From assembly GCA_023423795.1 (NCBI GenBank), contig JAFAEX010000026.1, forward strand, positions 1-64,000: a DNA stretch of 64,000 bases, in the 5' to 3' direction. The first letter of the stretch is position 1. The number at the start of each line of letters is the position of its first letter. The notes under the pieces are model-generated. The model saw only the letters and a program-made list of their open reading frames with translations, had not been told where the DNA came from and did not search any database. Below are positions 50,692-59,542 of the stretch, one piece after another. The translations under genes were made by a program, and so were the position numbers. Source of the stretch: Chloroflexota bacterium (GTDB lineage: Bacteria; Chloroflexota; Chloroflexia; Thermomicrobiales; UBA6265).

Positions 50692-51116
50692 CCTCCGTTC
50701 CCGGTTGCATCCAGATCCCGCGGCCCGAACGAGCGGGGCAGCAAGTCGCCCAACGGCACGACCTCCGCGCCGTCAGGGGCCTCAAGCACGACGTCCATGT
50801 CGCCCGCGGGCGGACGCCACTCGTTCAGCACCTGCCGGCACGCCCCGCACGGTGGGCAGGGTTTCGCCTTCGGCGCGAAGACCGCCACCGCGGAGATTTC
50901 CCGGTGCCCCGCCATCACCGCGCGGAAAACGGCCACCCGTTCGGCGCAGCACGTGAGCGGGTAACTCGCGTTCTCGATGTTCGCGCCCTCGAACACCTCG
51001 CCGGTCGGCACGAGCACCACCGCGCCGACCGGGAACCCGGAATAGGGTGCGTAGGCCATGGCCGAAGCCTCGCGGGCACGCCCCAGCAGGCGCTCCGCGG
51101 TTACGCGGTCGATCAC
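50688..51116 (-). CDS. cdd: Cytidine deaminase
   Basis: A 142-residue homotetrameric-type cytidine deaminase of pyrimidine salvage. APYSGFPVGAVVL, GANIENASYPLTCCAERVAVF (zinc Cys and proton-shuttling Glu of CAE) and KPCPPCGACRQVLNEW (two zinc Cys) are all intact. LLPRSFGPRDL ends the core. GTG 51116 with AAAGGGAG upstream; the longer open frame to 51209 lies in the intergenic region. It is coupled to the SDR gene downstream. Confidence 0.95.
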   Translation of the reverse strand: MIDRVTAERLLGRAREASAMAYAPYSGFPVGAVVLVPTGEVFEGANIENASYPLTCCAERVAVFRAVMAGHREISAVAVFAPKAKPCPPCGACRQVLNEWRPPAGDMDVVLEAPDGAEVVPLGDLLPRSFGPRDLDATGNGG

Positions 51117-51241
51117 CGGTCGCTCCCTTTCGTGACTTGTCGTCTCGCCATCATCGCATCCCGCGCGGCAAAGGGACAGCCCGCGAGCCGCGGCGCAGCG
51201 GCGGTGCATTCGGCTGTCCGTGCCCTGTCGCCGCCTCCGCC

Positions 51242-51334
51242 GTCATCCCGAGCGTGTCGAGGGGGATCTCGTTCGCGAATTTCGGAGTCGGGCAGTTGAG
51301 GAGGGACGAGACCCCTCGACAGGCTCGGGACGAC
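51242..51334. repeat. Dispersed inverted repeat, copy 3
   Basis: GTCATCCCGAG at the left and CTCGGGACGAC at the right, with GTGTCGAGGGGGATCTCGTT and GACGAGACCCCTCGACAGG inside. One arm end has changed (GGGACGAC for GGGATGAC). It fills the middle of the 385-base gap between divergent cdd and the hypothetical gene at 51502; the rest of the gap shows nothing else. Confidence 0.85.
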
Positions 51335-51501
51335 GATGACGATCGGAGCGGTGAACGGCGACACGGCGCCCGATCCGGCCCGCTATCCGACGCACGCCGA
51401 CACTCCTGCCGTATCCTCACCGTCGTCCGCGCCGCGAACGGCAGATTCCGCGCGGGCTTCAACCGGCCACCTCCGATCCGGGCCGCAGCAGCGAGGGATG
51501 C

Positions 51502-52149
51502 ATGGACCTGCCTGAGGGAGCACGCGCCGCCGCCACGGTGCTCGTCCACGTCCTCGGCCTCGACGGGGACCCGACCGACCTCGCCGGGTCGCTTGCGCTG
51601 CTTTCGTCGGAACCACCGGTCGCCGCGTGGACGGCCGAACTCGCCGCCGAGGGCGAGGATGTCGCGTTCCTGCTCTACGCCTACGACCTGTCCGCAGCAG
51701 GGCGCGGCAGCAAGGGCCGCCAGCGCCTGGAACAGGACCTCGCCGTCATCGCCGAAGCGACCGAGCACGGCACGCCCGGCCCGCGCCTCGTCGCGCAGGC
51801 GGAGGTCGGGGATTGGGCCATCGTCGTCGCCACCAGCCCCGCCACGCTGGAACGCCTTGCCGCCGAACCAGAACCGCGGCCGGGTACCCAAACCGCCGCC
51901 GGAGCGAAGCCCGCAACGGCCAAGGAGCGCGCCCGGGCCGCCAACGCGCTCCTGCTCGCCGTCCGCACCGCCGAGCAGCGCTCCGCCGCGTTCCTCCGCG
52001 CCATCGGCGACGGCTCGGCCGACCTTACCCCGGAAGAGCGTGCCCTCGCGCTTTACATCGCCGACGCCCCGTCGCTGGCTTCGCTGCCAAGAGCGCTCCG
52101 CACGGCGGTCGAGCGTGTGGCTGCTCAGCCGGACGAATCGCCGACGTAG
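51502..52149 (+). CDS. Hypothetical protein, mostly helical
   Basis: A 215-residue protein rich in Ala, Glu and Leu, with no signal peptide or membrane helix. The first half predicts two helix/strand units (AATVLVHVLGLDGDPTDLAG, DVAFLLYAYDLSAAGRG), a Pro/Thr/Ala linker lies near 125-140, and the C-terminal part is helical (RARAANALLLAVRTAEQRSAAFLRAIG). ATG with weak GGGATGC upstream. It overlaps the converging thioesterase gene by 25 bases at the 3' end. No family recognised; reading-frame length and composition favour a real gene. Confidence 0.55.
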   Translation: MDLPEGARAAATVLVHVLGLDGDPTDLAGSLALLSSEPPVAAWTAELAAEGEDVAFLLYAYDLSAAGRGSKGRQRLEQDLAVIAEATEHGTPGPRLVAQAEVGDWAIVVATSPATLERLAAEPEPRPGTQTAAGAKPATAKERARAANALLLAVRTAEQRSAAFLRAIGDGSADLTPEERALALYIADAPSLASLPRALRTAVERVAAQPDESPT

Positions 52150-52607
52150 CGTGCCCGCCATTCCTCGGCCTGCGACGCCGGAACGCGGACGAACGAGGCG
52201 GTCGCTTCCGCGAGCAGCGCGTCGTCCTCCGCCGAGCGCACTTCGCCCGCCGCCTCGATCAGGCGACCGCGTGTGCTGACCACCCGGCCGACCAAACGCA
52301 GTTCGGCCCCGACCCGCACCGGTTGGCGGAAGCGCACCTCCATTTTCGCCGTCATCGCCCATGCGTCGGCCGAAAAACTCGCCCAAGCCATCGCCTCGTC
52401 GAGCATCGTCGTCACGATGCCGCCGTGAACGACCCCGAGGAATCCCTCGTCCTGGCGGCGCGGCACGAAGCGGGCTTGCACCACACCGGGCCTGGTCTGT
52501 TCGAACCGCAGCCGCAACCCGCACGGGTTCTCGTCTCCGCACCCGAAACACCCGTGGTCCCACCGCACCGTGCCCGAACCCTCGCCCGTGCCGCTTTCGC
52601 CGATCAT
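52125..52607 (-). CDS. PaaI-family hotdog-fold thioesterase
   Basis: A 160-residue acyl-CoA thioesterase-like protein. CFGCGDENPCGLRLRF near the N-terminus and the hotdog core VVHGGIVTTMLDEAMAWAS, with the HGG...DE catalytic arrangement, then VRFRQPVRVGAELRLVGRV, are typical of the 4HBT/PaaI group. The open frame extends to 52682 but ATG 52607 with GGGGAG upstream is the natural start. The acyl substrate is unknown. Confidence 0.88.
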   Translation of the reverse strand: MIGESGTGEGSGTVRWDHGCFGCGDENPCGLRLRFEQTRPGVVQARFVPRRQDEGFLGVVHGGIVTTMLDEAMAWASFSADAWAMTAKMEVRFRQPVRVGAELRLVGRVVSTRGRLIEAAGEVRSAEDDALLAEATASFVRVPASQAEEWRARYVGDSSG

Positions 52608-52675
52608 TCGTGCACCATCTCCCCGCACATGGTCCGAAGCCGCCCGTCGCGGTAGGGTACGGGAGACGGACGGGC

Positions 52676-52704
52676 TTGCCATCCGCCAATCAAAGCCATA
52701 ATCT
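52676..52704 (+). promoter_or_regulatory. Promoter candidate for moeB
   Basis: TTGCCA (52676-52681), 17-base spacer, TAATCT (52699-52704). Start near 52711, leader about 36 bases. Confidence 0.45.
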
Positions 52705-52746
52705 TGAGTGAGAACTCAACTATCGCCGTCGCCCCGGAGACCAGCC

Positions 52747-53928
52747 ATGACCACCACCTACCGCGACCTGTTGGCGCGGGTCAAGGAGACGATCCGCGAG
52801 ATCGACGCGCCCGGCGCCGACGACCTCCGCCGCGCCGGCGCCGTCGTCATCGACGTCCGCGAGCCGGACGAGGTCGAGCAGGGCGCCGTGCCCGGCTCGC
52901 TCGCCATCCCCCGCGCCTACCTCGAGCAGCGCGTCGAGGACGCCGTCGCCGACCGCGCCACCCCACTCGTCGTCTACTGCGCCGGCGGCGTCCGCTCCGC
53001 CTTCGCGGCAAAGACGCTCCAGGAACTCGGTTACGAGGACGTCGTCTCCCTCGCCGGCGGCTTTTCGGCCTGGAAATCCGCCGGCCTGCCGTGGAGCGTC
53101 CCGCAGACCCTGTCCGCCGACCAGCGCCGCCGCTACAGCCGCCACCTGCTCATCCCCGAGGTCGGGGAAGCGGGCCAGCGCAAACTGCTCGACGCGAAGG
53201 TGCTGCTCGTCGGCGCGGGCGGCCTCGGCTCCCCCGCCGCGCTCTACCTCGCCGCCGCCGGCGTCGGCACCCTCGGCGTGATCGACGCCGACGTGGTGGA
53301 CGACAGCAACCTCCAGCGGCAGGTGATCCACACGACGGACCGCGTCGGCATGCCCAAGGTCGAATCGGCTCGGATCGCCGTCAACGGCATCAACCCCGAC
53401 GTCAACGTCGTCGCCCACGAAACCCGCCTCTCGAAGGACAACGTCCTCGACATCTTCTCCCAGTACGATGTCATCCTCGACGGCACCGACAACTTCGCCA
53501 CCCGCTACCTGATCAACGACGCCTGCGTCCTCCTCGGCAAGCCGAACGTCCACGGCAGCATCTTCCGCTTCGAAGGGCAGGCAACGACGTTCATCGCCGG
53601 GGAAGGTCCCTGCTACCGCTGCTTGTTCCCCACCCCGCCGCCACCGGAACTCGCGCCGAGTTGCGCCGAAGCCGGCGTCCTCGGCCTGCTGCCCGGCACC
53701 ATCGGGATCATCCAGGCGACCGAGACCGCCAAACTCGTCCTCGGCATTGGCGACCCGCTCATCGGCCGCCTCCTCACCTACGACGCCCTCGGCATGGAGT
53801 TTCGCGAACTGCGCCTCAGCCGCGACCCCGCGTGCCCGATGTGCGGTCCCGGCGCGCCGATCAGCCTCGACGACATCGAATACACCGACGTCGGCTGCGC
53901 CATCCGCTTCCCCGCCGCCGCCGACTGA
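52747..53928 (+). CDS. moeB: MoeB/ThiF-type adenylyltransferase with N-terminal rhodanese domain
   Basis: A 393-residue fusion. Residues about 1-115 are a rhodanese domain: VVIDVREPDEVEQGAVPGSLAIPR and VVYCAGGVRSAFAAKTLQELGYEDVVSLAGG, with the active-site Cys in CAGGVR. Residues about 120-393 are the E1-like part: RYSRHLLIPEVGEAGQRKL, VGAGGLGSPAALYLAAAGVG for ATP, DGTDNFATRYLINDA, and two zinc CxxC pairs (CYRC, CPMC). It would adenylate and perhaps sulfurate a ThiS/MoaD-type carrier for molybdopterin, thiamin or cysteine synthesis. The usual order in such fusions is E1 then rhodanese, so this is reversed. No carrier gene is adjacent. Confidence 0.93.
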   Translation: MTTTYRDLLARVKETIREIDAPGADDLRRAGAVVIDVREPDEVEQGAVPGSLAIPRAYLEQRVEDAVADRATPLVVYCAGGVRSAFAAKTLQELGYEDVVSLAGGFSAWKSAGLPWSVPQTLSADQRRRYSRHLLIPEVGEAGQRKLLDAKVLLVGAGGLGSPAALYLAAAGVGTLGVIDADVVDDSNLQRQVIHTTDRVGMPKVESARIAVNGINPDVNVVAHETRLSKDNVLDIFSQYDVILDGTDNFATRYLINDACVLLGKPNVHGSIFRFEGQATTFIAGEGPCYRCLFPTPPPPELAPSCAEAGVLGLLPGTIGIIQATETAKLVLGIGDPLIGRLLTYDALGMEFRELRLSRDPACPMCGPGAPISLDDIEYTDVGCAIRFPAAAD

Positions 53929-53996
53929 GGATCGGGCGGACAGCCGGCCGCTGCCACGTCCGCAAGGACGGGAAGCGATCGCCAGTGATGAACGAA

Positions 53997-54036
53997 ACGG
54001 GAGGCGCCCGGGGAATCACCCCCGGGCGCCTCCCGT
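53997..54036. terminator. Strong 17-bp hairpin between converging genes
   Basis: ACGGGAGGCGCCCGGGG (53997-54013) pairs perfectly with CCCCGGGCGCCTCCCGT (54020-54036) around a 6-base loop. On the minus strand it is followed by TTTCGTTC and on the plus by TGCTAGG, so it best terminates tctA and more weakly moeB. Confidence 0.75.
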
Positions 54037-54070
54037 TGCTAGGCCAATATACCGACCGGCATCCGCGCTC

Positions 54071-55573
54071 CTACCCCTGCCGTCCCCATCGGGCAGCGCG
54101 CGCGATCCGGATGCCGAGCGGCACGATCACCGCCAGCGCCGCGATTGCCAGGATCGTCGCCGACAGCGGGCGCGTGAAGAACGTCGAGTAATCGCCCTGC
54201 GCAATTTGAAGCGCCCGCCGGAAGTGCGCTTCCGCGATCGGCCCGAGGATGACGCCCACGACCGCCGCCGCAACCGGGATGTCGTACCGCCGCATCACGA
54301 ACCCGAGCGCGCCGAGCGCGTACAGCACCACCAGGTCCACGACCGAGCCGCTCATGCCGTAGGTCCCGAGCCCGGCCAGCACGAGGATGCCGGCGTACAG
54401 CAGCGGCCGCGGGATCGCCAGCAGGCGCACCCAGACGCCGGCGAGCGGCAGGTTCAGCACCAGCAGCATCGCGTTGCCGATGTACAGGCTCGCGATCAGG
54501 CCCCAGACGAGGTCCGGGTCCTGCCGGAACAGCGTCGGTCCGGGGTTCAGCCCGTAGCGCTGGAACGCGACCAGCAGGATCGCCGCCGTCGCCGAGGTCG
54601 GCAGCCCGAGCGCAAGCAACGGCGCCAGCACCCCGGCCGCCGAGGCGTTGTTCGCCGCTTCCGGCCCGGCGACGCCCTCGATCGCGCCGTGGCCGAACTC
54701 TTCGGGATGCTTCGACAGCCGCCTTTCGAGCGCGTACGAGAGGAACGTCGGGATTTCGGCGCCGCCCGCCGGCAGGCTGCCGATCGGAAACCCGATCGCC
54801 GTGCCGCGCAGCCACGGCTTCCACGAGCGCGACCACTCCTCGCGCGTCATCCACACGCTGCCGCGAACGGGGATCACCTGATCCGGATCGTGCCGCATCC
54901 GGGACGCGACCCACAGCGTTTCCCCAACCGCGAACAGCCCGACGGCGACCGTGACGACGTCGATCCCGTTCAGCAACTGCGGCACGCCGAATGTGAAGCG
55001 CGGCTGCCCGGTCAGCGTATCGATGCCGACGAGTCCGATCGCCAGCCCGAGGAACAGGCTGAGCATGCCGCGGGCGACGGAACGTCCGAGCAACGTCGTG
55101 ATCGTGGTGAACGCGAGGACGATCAGCGCGAAGTACTCGGCCGGTCCGAACCGCAACCCGACCTGCACCATGAACGGGGCGAGGAACGTCAGCCCGATCG
55201 TCGCGATCGTGCCCGCGACGAACGACCCGATGGCGGCGGTCGCCAGCGCCGCCGCGCCGCGCCCGCGTTTGGCCATCCGGTTGCCTTCGAGCGCGGTGAC
55301 GATCGAGGCGGATTCGCCCGGCGTGTTGAGCAGGATCGAAGTCGTCGAGCCGCCGTACATGCCGCCGTAGTAGATGCCGGCGAACATGATGAACGCGCTG
55401 GTCGGCTCCAGGCTGTACGTCACCGGCAGCAGGAGCGCGACGGTGAGCGCCGGGCCGATCCCCGGCAGCACGCCGACCGCCGTGCCGAGGATCACCCCGA
55501 CCAGCGCCCAGAGCAGATTCTCCGGGGTCAGCGCGACCGCGAAGCCGTGGGCGAGGTCCCCGAGCGCGCCCAC
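54071..55573 (-). CDS. tctA: Tripartite tricarboxylate transporter, large permease TctA
   Basis: A 500-residue membrane protein with about 12 helices. [44 protein letters not shown] and the second repeat [21 protein letters not shown] with [21 protein letters not shown] are the family's diagnostic loops. It imports citrate-like or other dicarboxylate/aromatic acids with the periplasmic TctC. GTG start three bases from the tctB stop codon. Third gene of a tctC-tctB-tctA operon. Confidence 0.95.
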   Translation of the reverse strand: MGALGDLAHGFAVALTPENLLWALVGVILGTAVGVLPGIGPALTVALLLPVTYSLEPTSAFIMFAGIYYGGMYGGSTTSILLNTPGESASIVTALEGNRMAKRGRGAAALATAAIGSFVAGTIATIGLTFLAPFMVQVGLRFGPAEYFALIVLAFTTITTLLGRSVARGMLSLFLGLAIGLVGIDTLTGQPRFTFGVPQLLNGIDVVTVAVGLFAVGETLWVASRMRHDPDQVIPVRGSVWMTREEWSRSWKPWLRGTAIGFPIGSLPAGGAEIPTFLSYALERRLSKHPEEFGHGAIEGVAGPEAANNASAAGVLAPLLALGLPTSATAAILLVAFQRYGLNPGPTLFRQDPDLVWGLIASLYIGNAMLLVLNLPLAGVWVRLLAIPRPLLYAGILVLAGLGTYGMSGSVVDLVVLYALGALGFVMRRYDIPVAAAVVGVILGPIAEAHFRRALQIAQGDYSTFFTRPLSATILAIAALAVIVPLGIRIARAARWGRQG

Positions 55574-56092
55574 CTAGAACACGCCCGCCAGCACGCCCGC
55601 CGGCAACCTGATCCCGAGCCCGCGGCTGAAGGCGAGGTACAGCGCGGCGGCCAGCACCACGCCGAACGCCGCATCTCGCAGCGTCCGCCGAGAACCCATC
55701 GCGTAGGCGGCTCCGACGAACAGGACGGTACTGGCAAGGACGAACCCGCCCGGTTCGAGCAGGACGAGGTAGCCAACCAGTGCCGCCGCGAGCAGCCCAA
55801 GGGCCCGCCAGTCGGTTGGAAGCGTCGGGTCCGCGTCCTCCGAATCGTCGCTCGCCATCGGTCCCCGGCCGGTCATCGCCTCGACCGCTACCCAGATGCC
55901 GATCGCGACGAGGCCGCCGCCCACGATGTAGGGAAGCGCGCGCGGTCCGACCAGCGAGTAGGCCGGGGTCAGCCGGATCTGCGTCGTCTGCCAGACGACG
56001 GCGATCCCGAGCGCAATCGTCGCGAGCGCCAGGATCAGTTCGCCTGAGTCCAGTTCCGGCCTCGTCGCCGGTTTGTCCGGGTCGTCCTTCAT
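55574..56092 (-). CDS. tctB: Tripartite tricarboxylate transporter, small permease TctB
   Basis: A 172-residue protein with four predicted helices (ILALATIALGIAVVWQTTQI, ALPYIVGGGLVAIGIWVAVEA, ALGLLAAALVGYLVLLEPGGFVLASTVLF, DAAFGVVLAAALYLAF) and a PrALPYIVGGGL turn, as in TctB. Short hydrophilic head. ATG 56092 chosen; frame is open to 56179. It is separated from tctC by about 190 bases containing a dispersed repeat. Confidence 0.88.
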   Translation of the reverse strand: MKDDPDKPATRPELDSGELILALATIALGIAVVWQTTQIRLTPAYSLVGPRALPYIVGGGLVAIGIWVAVEAMTGRGPMASDDSEDADPTLPTDWRALGLLAAALVGYLVLLEPGGFVLASTVLFVGAAYAMGSRRTLRDAAFGVVLAAALYLAFSRGLGIRLPAGVLAGVF

Positions 56093-56182
56093 GCGCGGTC
56101 CGCTCGTGCCTAGCCGGCTATTCTCTGGAGGAACTGACGCGATTCGAACGTGCCCGATGCCGGCGTCCGCCCGCTGCAACGC

Positions 56183-56265
56183 GTCATCCCGAGCCCGTCG
56201 AGGGATTTCGTGTCGCCTCGACTTCTCGACTCCCCAACGAGATCCCTCGCCGGGCTCGAGATGAC
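56183..56265. repeat. Dispersed inverted repeat, copy 4
   Basis: GTCATCCCGAGCCCGTCGAG at the left and CTCGAGATGAC preceded by GATCCCTCGCCGGG at the right. It lies between tctC and tctB, so any hairpin would form inside the operon transcript. The right arm differs from the other copies (CTCGAGATGAC for CTCGGGATGAC). Confidence 0.85.
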
Positions 56266-56282
56266 GGTTGGTCCGTGCGTTC

Positions 56283-57332
56283 CTACTCGACCAGCCCGAT
56301 CGTGGTCAGGACACCCACGATGCGGTCACGCTCCTCGGCGAGGTAGGCGGTGAACTCATCGCCCGACAGCGGGAACGCCTGCCAGCCGTATCGCTCTCGC
56401 GTCTCGGCCCAGCCATCGGAAGCCAGCGTCTGCTCGACCAGCGCCACTAGGCACTGGCGTCCTTCCTCGGAGATTTCGGGCGGGGCGACGATGCCGCGCC
56501 AATTCGCGAGTTCGACGTCGATGCCCTGCTCCTGCAGCGTCGGCGCGATTCCGCCCGAACTTTCGCCCCCGGCGACCGGCGTGGCGTCGCCGGCGTCCGG
56601 CCGGCCGGAGACGGCCAGCGCCCGCAGTTCGCCGGCTTCGATCTGGTCGAGCCATTCGCCGATCCCGGACACGCCGGCCGACACCTGCCCGCCGAGGATG
56701 GCCGCGAGCGCCTCGCCGCCGCCGGAGAACGGGATGTAGTTCACCTGCGACGGATCGACGCCCACCGCTTGCGCGATCAGCCCGACCAGCACGTGGTCGG
56801 TGCCGCCCGCCGAACCGCCGCCCCACGAAATCGACGTCGGGTCGGCCTGGAACGCGGCGATGAGGTCGTCGAGCGTCTGGAACTCGGAGTCCGCCGGAAC
56901 CACGATCACCTCGAACTCGGCGGTCAGGCGCGAGATCGCGGTCGTGTCGTCGAGCGTCACCGCAGACTGGTTAGTCGCCAGCGCGCCGACCATGACCAGG
57001 CCCATCATCATCATCTGGTGATCGTTGCCGCGCTCGTCGTTGACGAACTGGGCGATGCCCACGGTGCCGCCCGCGCCCTCGACGTTGTAGACCTCGACCG
57101 TCGGCGCGACGCCTTCCTCCTGCATCACGCGCTGCAATTCGCGGGCGGTCGTGTCCCACCCGCCGCCCGGCGCGGCCGGCACCATGATCTCGATCGGGGT
57201 GTCGGTGAACCCTTCGACGGAGCACGTCGCCGCCTGCGCGGCCAGCGTCGGCGCCGGGGCGGCCATGCCGGCGAACGACGGAACCACGAGTCCCGCCGCC
57301 AGCAACGGGACGACGAAGCGTCGGGAAAGCAT
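56283..57332 (-). CDS. tctC: Tripartite tricarboxylate transporter substrate-binding protein TctC
   Basis: A 349-residue exported binding protein. Leader LSRRFVVPLLAAGLVVPSFAGMAAP has RR at 4-5 and an AQA-like cleavage site. The mature part has IEIMVPAAPGGGWDTTARELQ (family signature), VYNVEGAGGTVGIAQFV, SISWGGGSAGGTDHVLVGLIAQA and VNYIPFSGGGEALAAILGGQVSAGV. GGAGGAG is ten bases from ATG 57332. It captures a carboxylate for TctAB. Confidence 0.93.
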   Translation of the reverse strand: MLSRRFVVPLLAAGLVVPSFAGMAAPAPTLAAQAATCSVEGFTDTPIEIMVPAAPGGGWDTTARELQRVMQEEGVAPTVEVYNVEGAGGTVGIAQFVNDERGNDHQMMMMGLVMVGALATNQSAVTLDDTTAISRLTAEFEVIVVPADSEFQTLDDLIAAFQADPTSISWGGGSAGGTDHVLVGLIAQAVGVDPSQVNYIPFSGGGEALAAILGGQVSAGVSGIGEWLDQIEAGELRALAVSGRPDAGDATPVAGGESSGGIAPTLQEQGIDVELANWRGIVAPPEISEEGRQCLVALVEQTLASDGWAETRERYGWQAFPLSGDEFTAYLAEERDRIVGVLTTIGLVE

Positions 57333-57449
57333 CGTTGCTCCTCCACCGAACTTCGATTCGGGAACCGCGGACCGTGCGATCCGCTTCCCGGCCCATCTTA
57401 TCGGACCAACGCGCCCGCTGCCGCTCGGGCGGCCGTCGGCCACCCGCCG

Positions 57450-59096
57450 TCAATACTCCTCGTAGATCGCGTTCGCGATCACGGCCTGGTCCTCGAAGAC
57501 TTCGGTCACGTCCGTAATCGCCTGGATCGGCCCGGCATCATTGAGGAACAAGGCGAACGCCAGCCGTCGCCCGCTGCTGGCATCGATGTAACCGGCGAGG
57601 TTCTGGGCCTTGAGGGCGCCGTCCGAAAGCGTCGTGCCGGTCTTGGCGAAAACGTGGCCGCGGGCGGGAAGGTCCACCCCGCTGCTGGCCAGCGAGCCAT
57701 CGACGCCGAGGATCGGCAGCGCCGCCTGGTACAACGCGCCGACATCGCTTGCGCCCATGTCGCGCAGCAGCATCACCGTGGCGCGGGGCGTCGCCCGGCT
57801 GTCCGGCGAACCGCTGCCGTTGGACGGGAAGTCGAATCCGTCGGCCGGCAGCCCGATCTCGTCGACCAGCTCCGCGCGCTCGGCGGCCAGCGCGCCCTCG
57901 ATCGTGCGCTCCCCGCGTTCGTTGGCGAAGAGCATCAGGCTTAGGTTCGCGCCGAGGTTGAGGCTGACCTTCAGGATCAGGCGGGCATCCCCCGAGTACG
58001 GGGCGGAGACGAATTCGGCCACCATTGCGTTCGGGTCATACCCGTCTGTCTCCGGCAGCAACGCGGCCGGGTTCGGCGCGACGGTTGGGGCCGCAACCGT
58101 CACCCCGGCGCGCCCGAGGGCTTCGATGAACGCGGTCCGGGCGAACGCCGCCGGCTCCTCGATGCGGAACGTCTGCACCAGTTCCGGGCTACCCGAAAGC
58201 GGCGCGCTGTAACCGACCGGGATCTCGCCCGTGACCGTTCCCGCGCAATCCGGGCTCCCGATGCACTCCACCCGGCCGTTGCCGGAAAGCGCCACGGTGT
58301 CCGGCGATCCGTCCTCGACCGTCGCAACCGATGCATCGATCGCGAACGCTTCCGTGTGCGGCCGCCATCCAACATCCGCCGGTTGGCCCGGTTCGGTTGG
58401 CGTCACGGTCACATCGACCATGTTCTCGTTGACCAGGATCGGCGTAATGAGCAGGTTGCCGTTTGGCACGCGGAACGGCTCGAACATCCGGTCATCGACG
58501 ACCACGTCGCCGGCGACCGACGTGATTCCCGCATCGCGAACCTTCGCCGCCAGGCTGTCCAGCCCGAACAGCGGGTCCTGCGGCGTCAGGATCGCGGTGC
58601 CGAGGTTGTTGGCGTCGTTGTGGTCGAAATCGGTGAACTCGACCTCGCCGTCCGCTTCGAGCCGGCCGCCGAACGTCAGGTCGCCCGCCGCGGCGAGGAT
58701 GAGGTCGCCCGCCAGCGTGCCGTCGGCATCGATCTCGCCCGTCCGGTAGACCGGCGTGGTGAAGCGATGCTCCGGCCCGAGTTCGCGCAGCGCGAGGCCG
58801 ACCGAATACAGCTTGCGGACGGAACCCGTGAACGACATCAGGTCCGGGTTCAACTCGATGAGGGATTCGCCGCTATCCACATCGACAACCAGCAGGCTCC
58901 AGGTCGCGTCGGCATAGCGGGGTTTCCCCATCACGGCGGTTATCGCGTCGGGAAGGTCATCGCCGTTGTGCGCCGCGGCGACCGGTGGACGCCCGAGGAG
59001 CAATGCCCCGCCACCGACCCCAACCGCCAGTAGCAGCGCCCGGCGATTCGCATGCACTTTTGGCGAGAGAAGCGTTCCGGCTGCACCATGTTTCAT
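57450..59096 (-). CDS. dacB: D-alanyl-D-alanine carboxypeptidase/endopeptidase (PBP4 family)
   Basis: A 548-residue exported cell-wall hydrolase. Leader with RR at 18-19 (HANRRALLLAVGVGGGALLLG) suggests Tat export. The catalytic SVRK (SxxK) is at 92-95, a SLN/NLS-type second motif lies in ILKVSLNLGANLSLML, and KTG at 485-487 in HVFAKTGTTL. GDLILAAAGDLTFGG and VVVDDRMFEP belong to the inserted domains of PBP4 (family S13). ATG 59096 with AAGGGAG five bases upstream. It trims peptide stems of peptidoglycan. Confidence 0.92.
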   Translation of the reverse strand: MKHGAAGTLLSPKVHANRRALLLAVGVGGGALLLGRPPVAAAHNGDDLPDAITAVMGKPRYADATWSLLVVDVDSGESLIELNPDLMSFTGSVRKLYSVGLALRELGPEHRFTTPVYRTGEIDADGTLAGDLILAAAGDLTFGGRLEADGEVEFTDFDHNDANNLGTAILTPQDPLFGLDSLAAKVRDAGITSVAGDVVVDDRMFEPFRVPNGNLLITPILVNENMVDVTVTPTEPGQPADVGWRPHTEAFAIDASVATVEDGSPDTVALSGNGRVECIGSPDCAGTVTGEIPVGYSAPLSGSPELVQTFRIEEPAAFARTAFIEALGRAGVTVAAPTVAPNPAALLPETDGYDPNAMVAEFVSAPYSGDARLILKVSLNLGANLSLMLFANERGERTIEGALAAERAELVDEIGLPADGFDFPSNGSGSPDSRATPRATVMLLRDMGASDVGALYQAALPILGVDGSLASSGVDLPARGHVFAKTGTTLSDGALKAQNLAGYIDASSGRRLAFALFLNDAGPIQAITDVTEVFEDQAVIANAIYEEY

Positions 59097-59542
59097 GACA
59101 CTCCCTTCACTATGTTGCGCGCGTTGTCCTGCGACGGCGCGGGATTGCTGCCCCACCGATCCTAACAGGATGCGAACGAACGACCTTGCCGCGTCGGGTG
59201 GAATGGCGCATCGCCGCGATGATCCCGGCAGTTCTCGCCCAGAATCGTCAGGACGTGGGTGGCTCGCGCGTATTCCATCCGTAATGCCGTACGCCGCATT
59301 TCGAGATGCTGGTGGTTGTCATCTCGGTCCAAGTCGGGAATCCGACCAGATGGCGAGATGACGCCGCTTTCCTGATTGATCCGGATACCGTACCGGCGGG
59401 GGGCGCGACGGCGGCGGCTGCACAATACCCCGCCCACCGGGAAGCCCGGGGTGGATGGCGTTCGCCCGGCCCGATATCGCGGCCGCGACGTGTCCAGCAC
59501 GATGAACGAGTACGCGGCGGCTTCGGTACGCCGCTCCGGCAA
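59097..59542. other. Gap with short dyad, no gene seen
   Basis: 446 bases between dacB and the 3' end of the FixC-like gene. A 9-bp inverted pair GTCATCTCG (59318-59326) and CGAGATGAC (59354-59362) resembles the ends of the dispersed repeat family but is short and has no matching interior. The open frames here have no ribosome-binding sites or recognisable sequence. Confidence 0.4.

Noticed and set aside
53928..56047. Large plus-strand open frame rich in Arg, Asp and Gln
   Set aside because: It lies antisense to tctA and tctB, which are complete and have clear membrane and family motifs.
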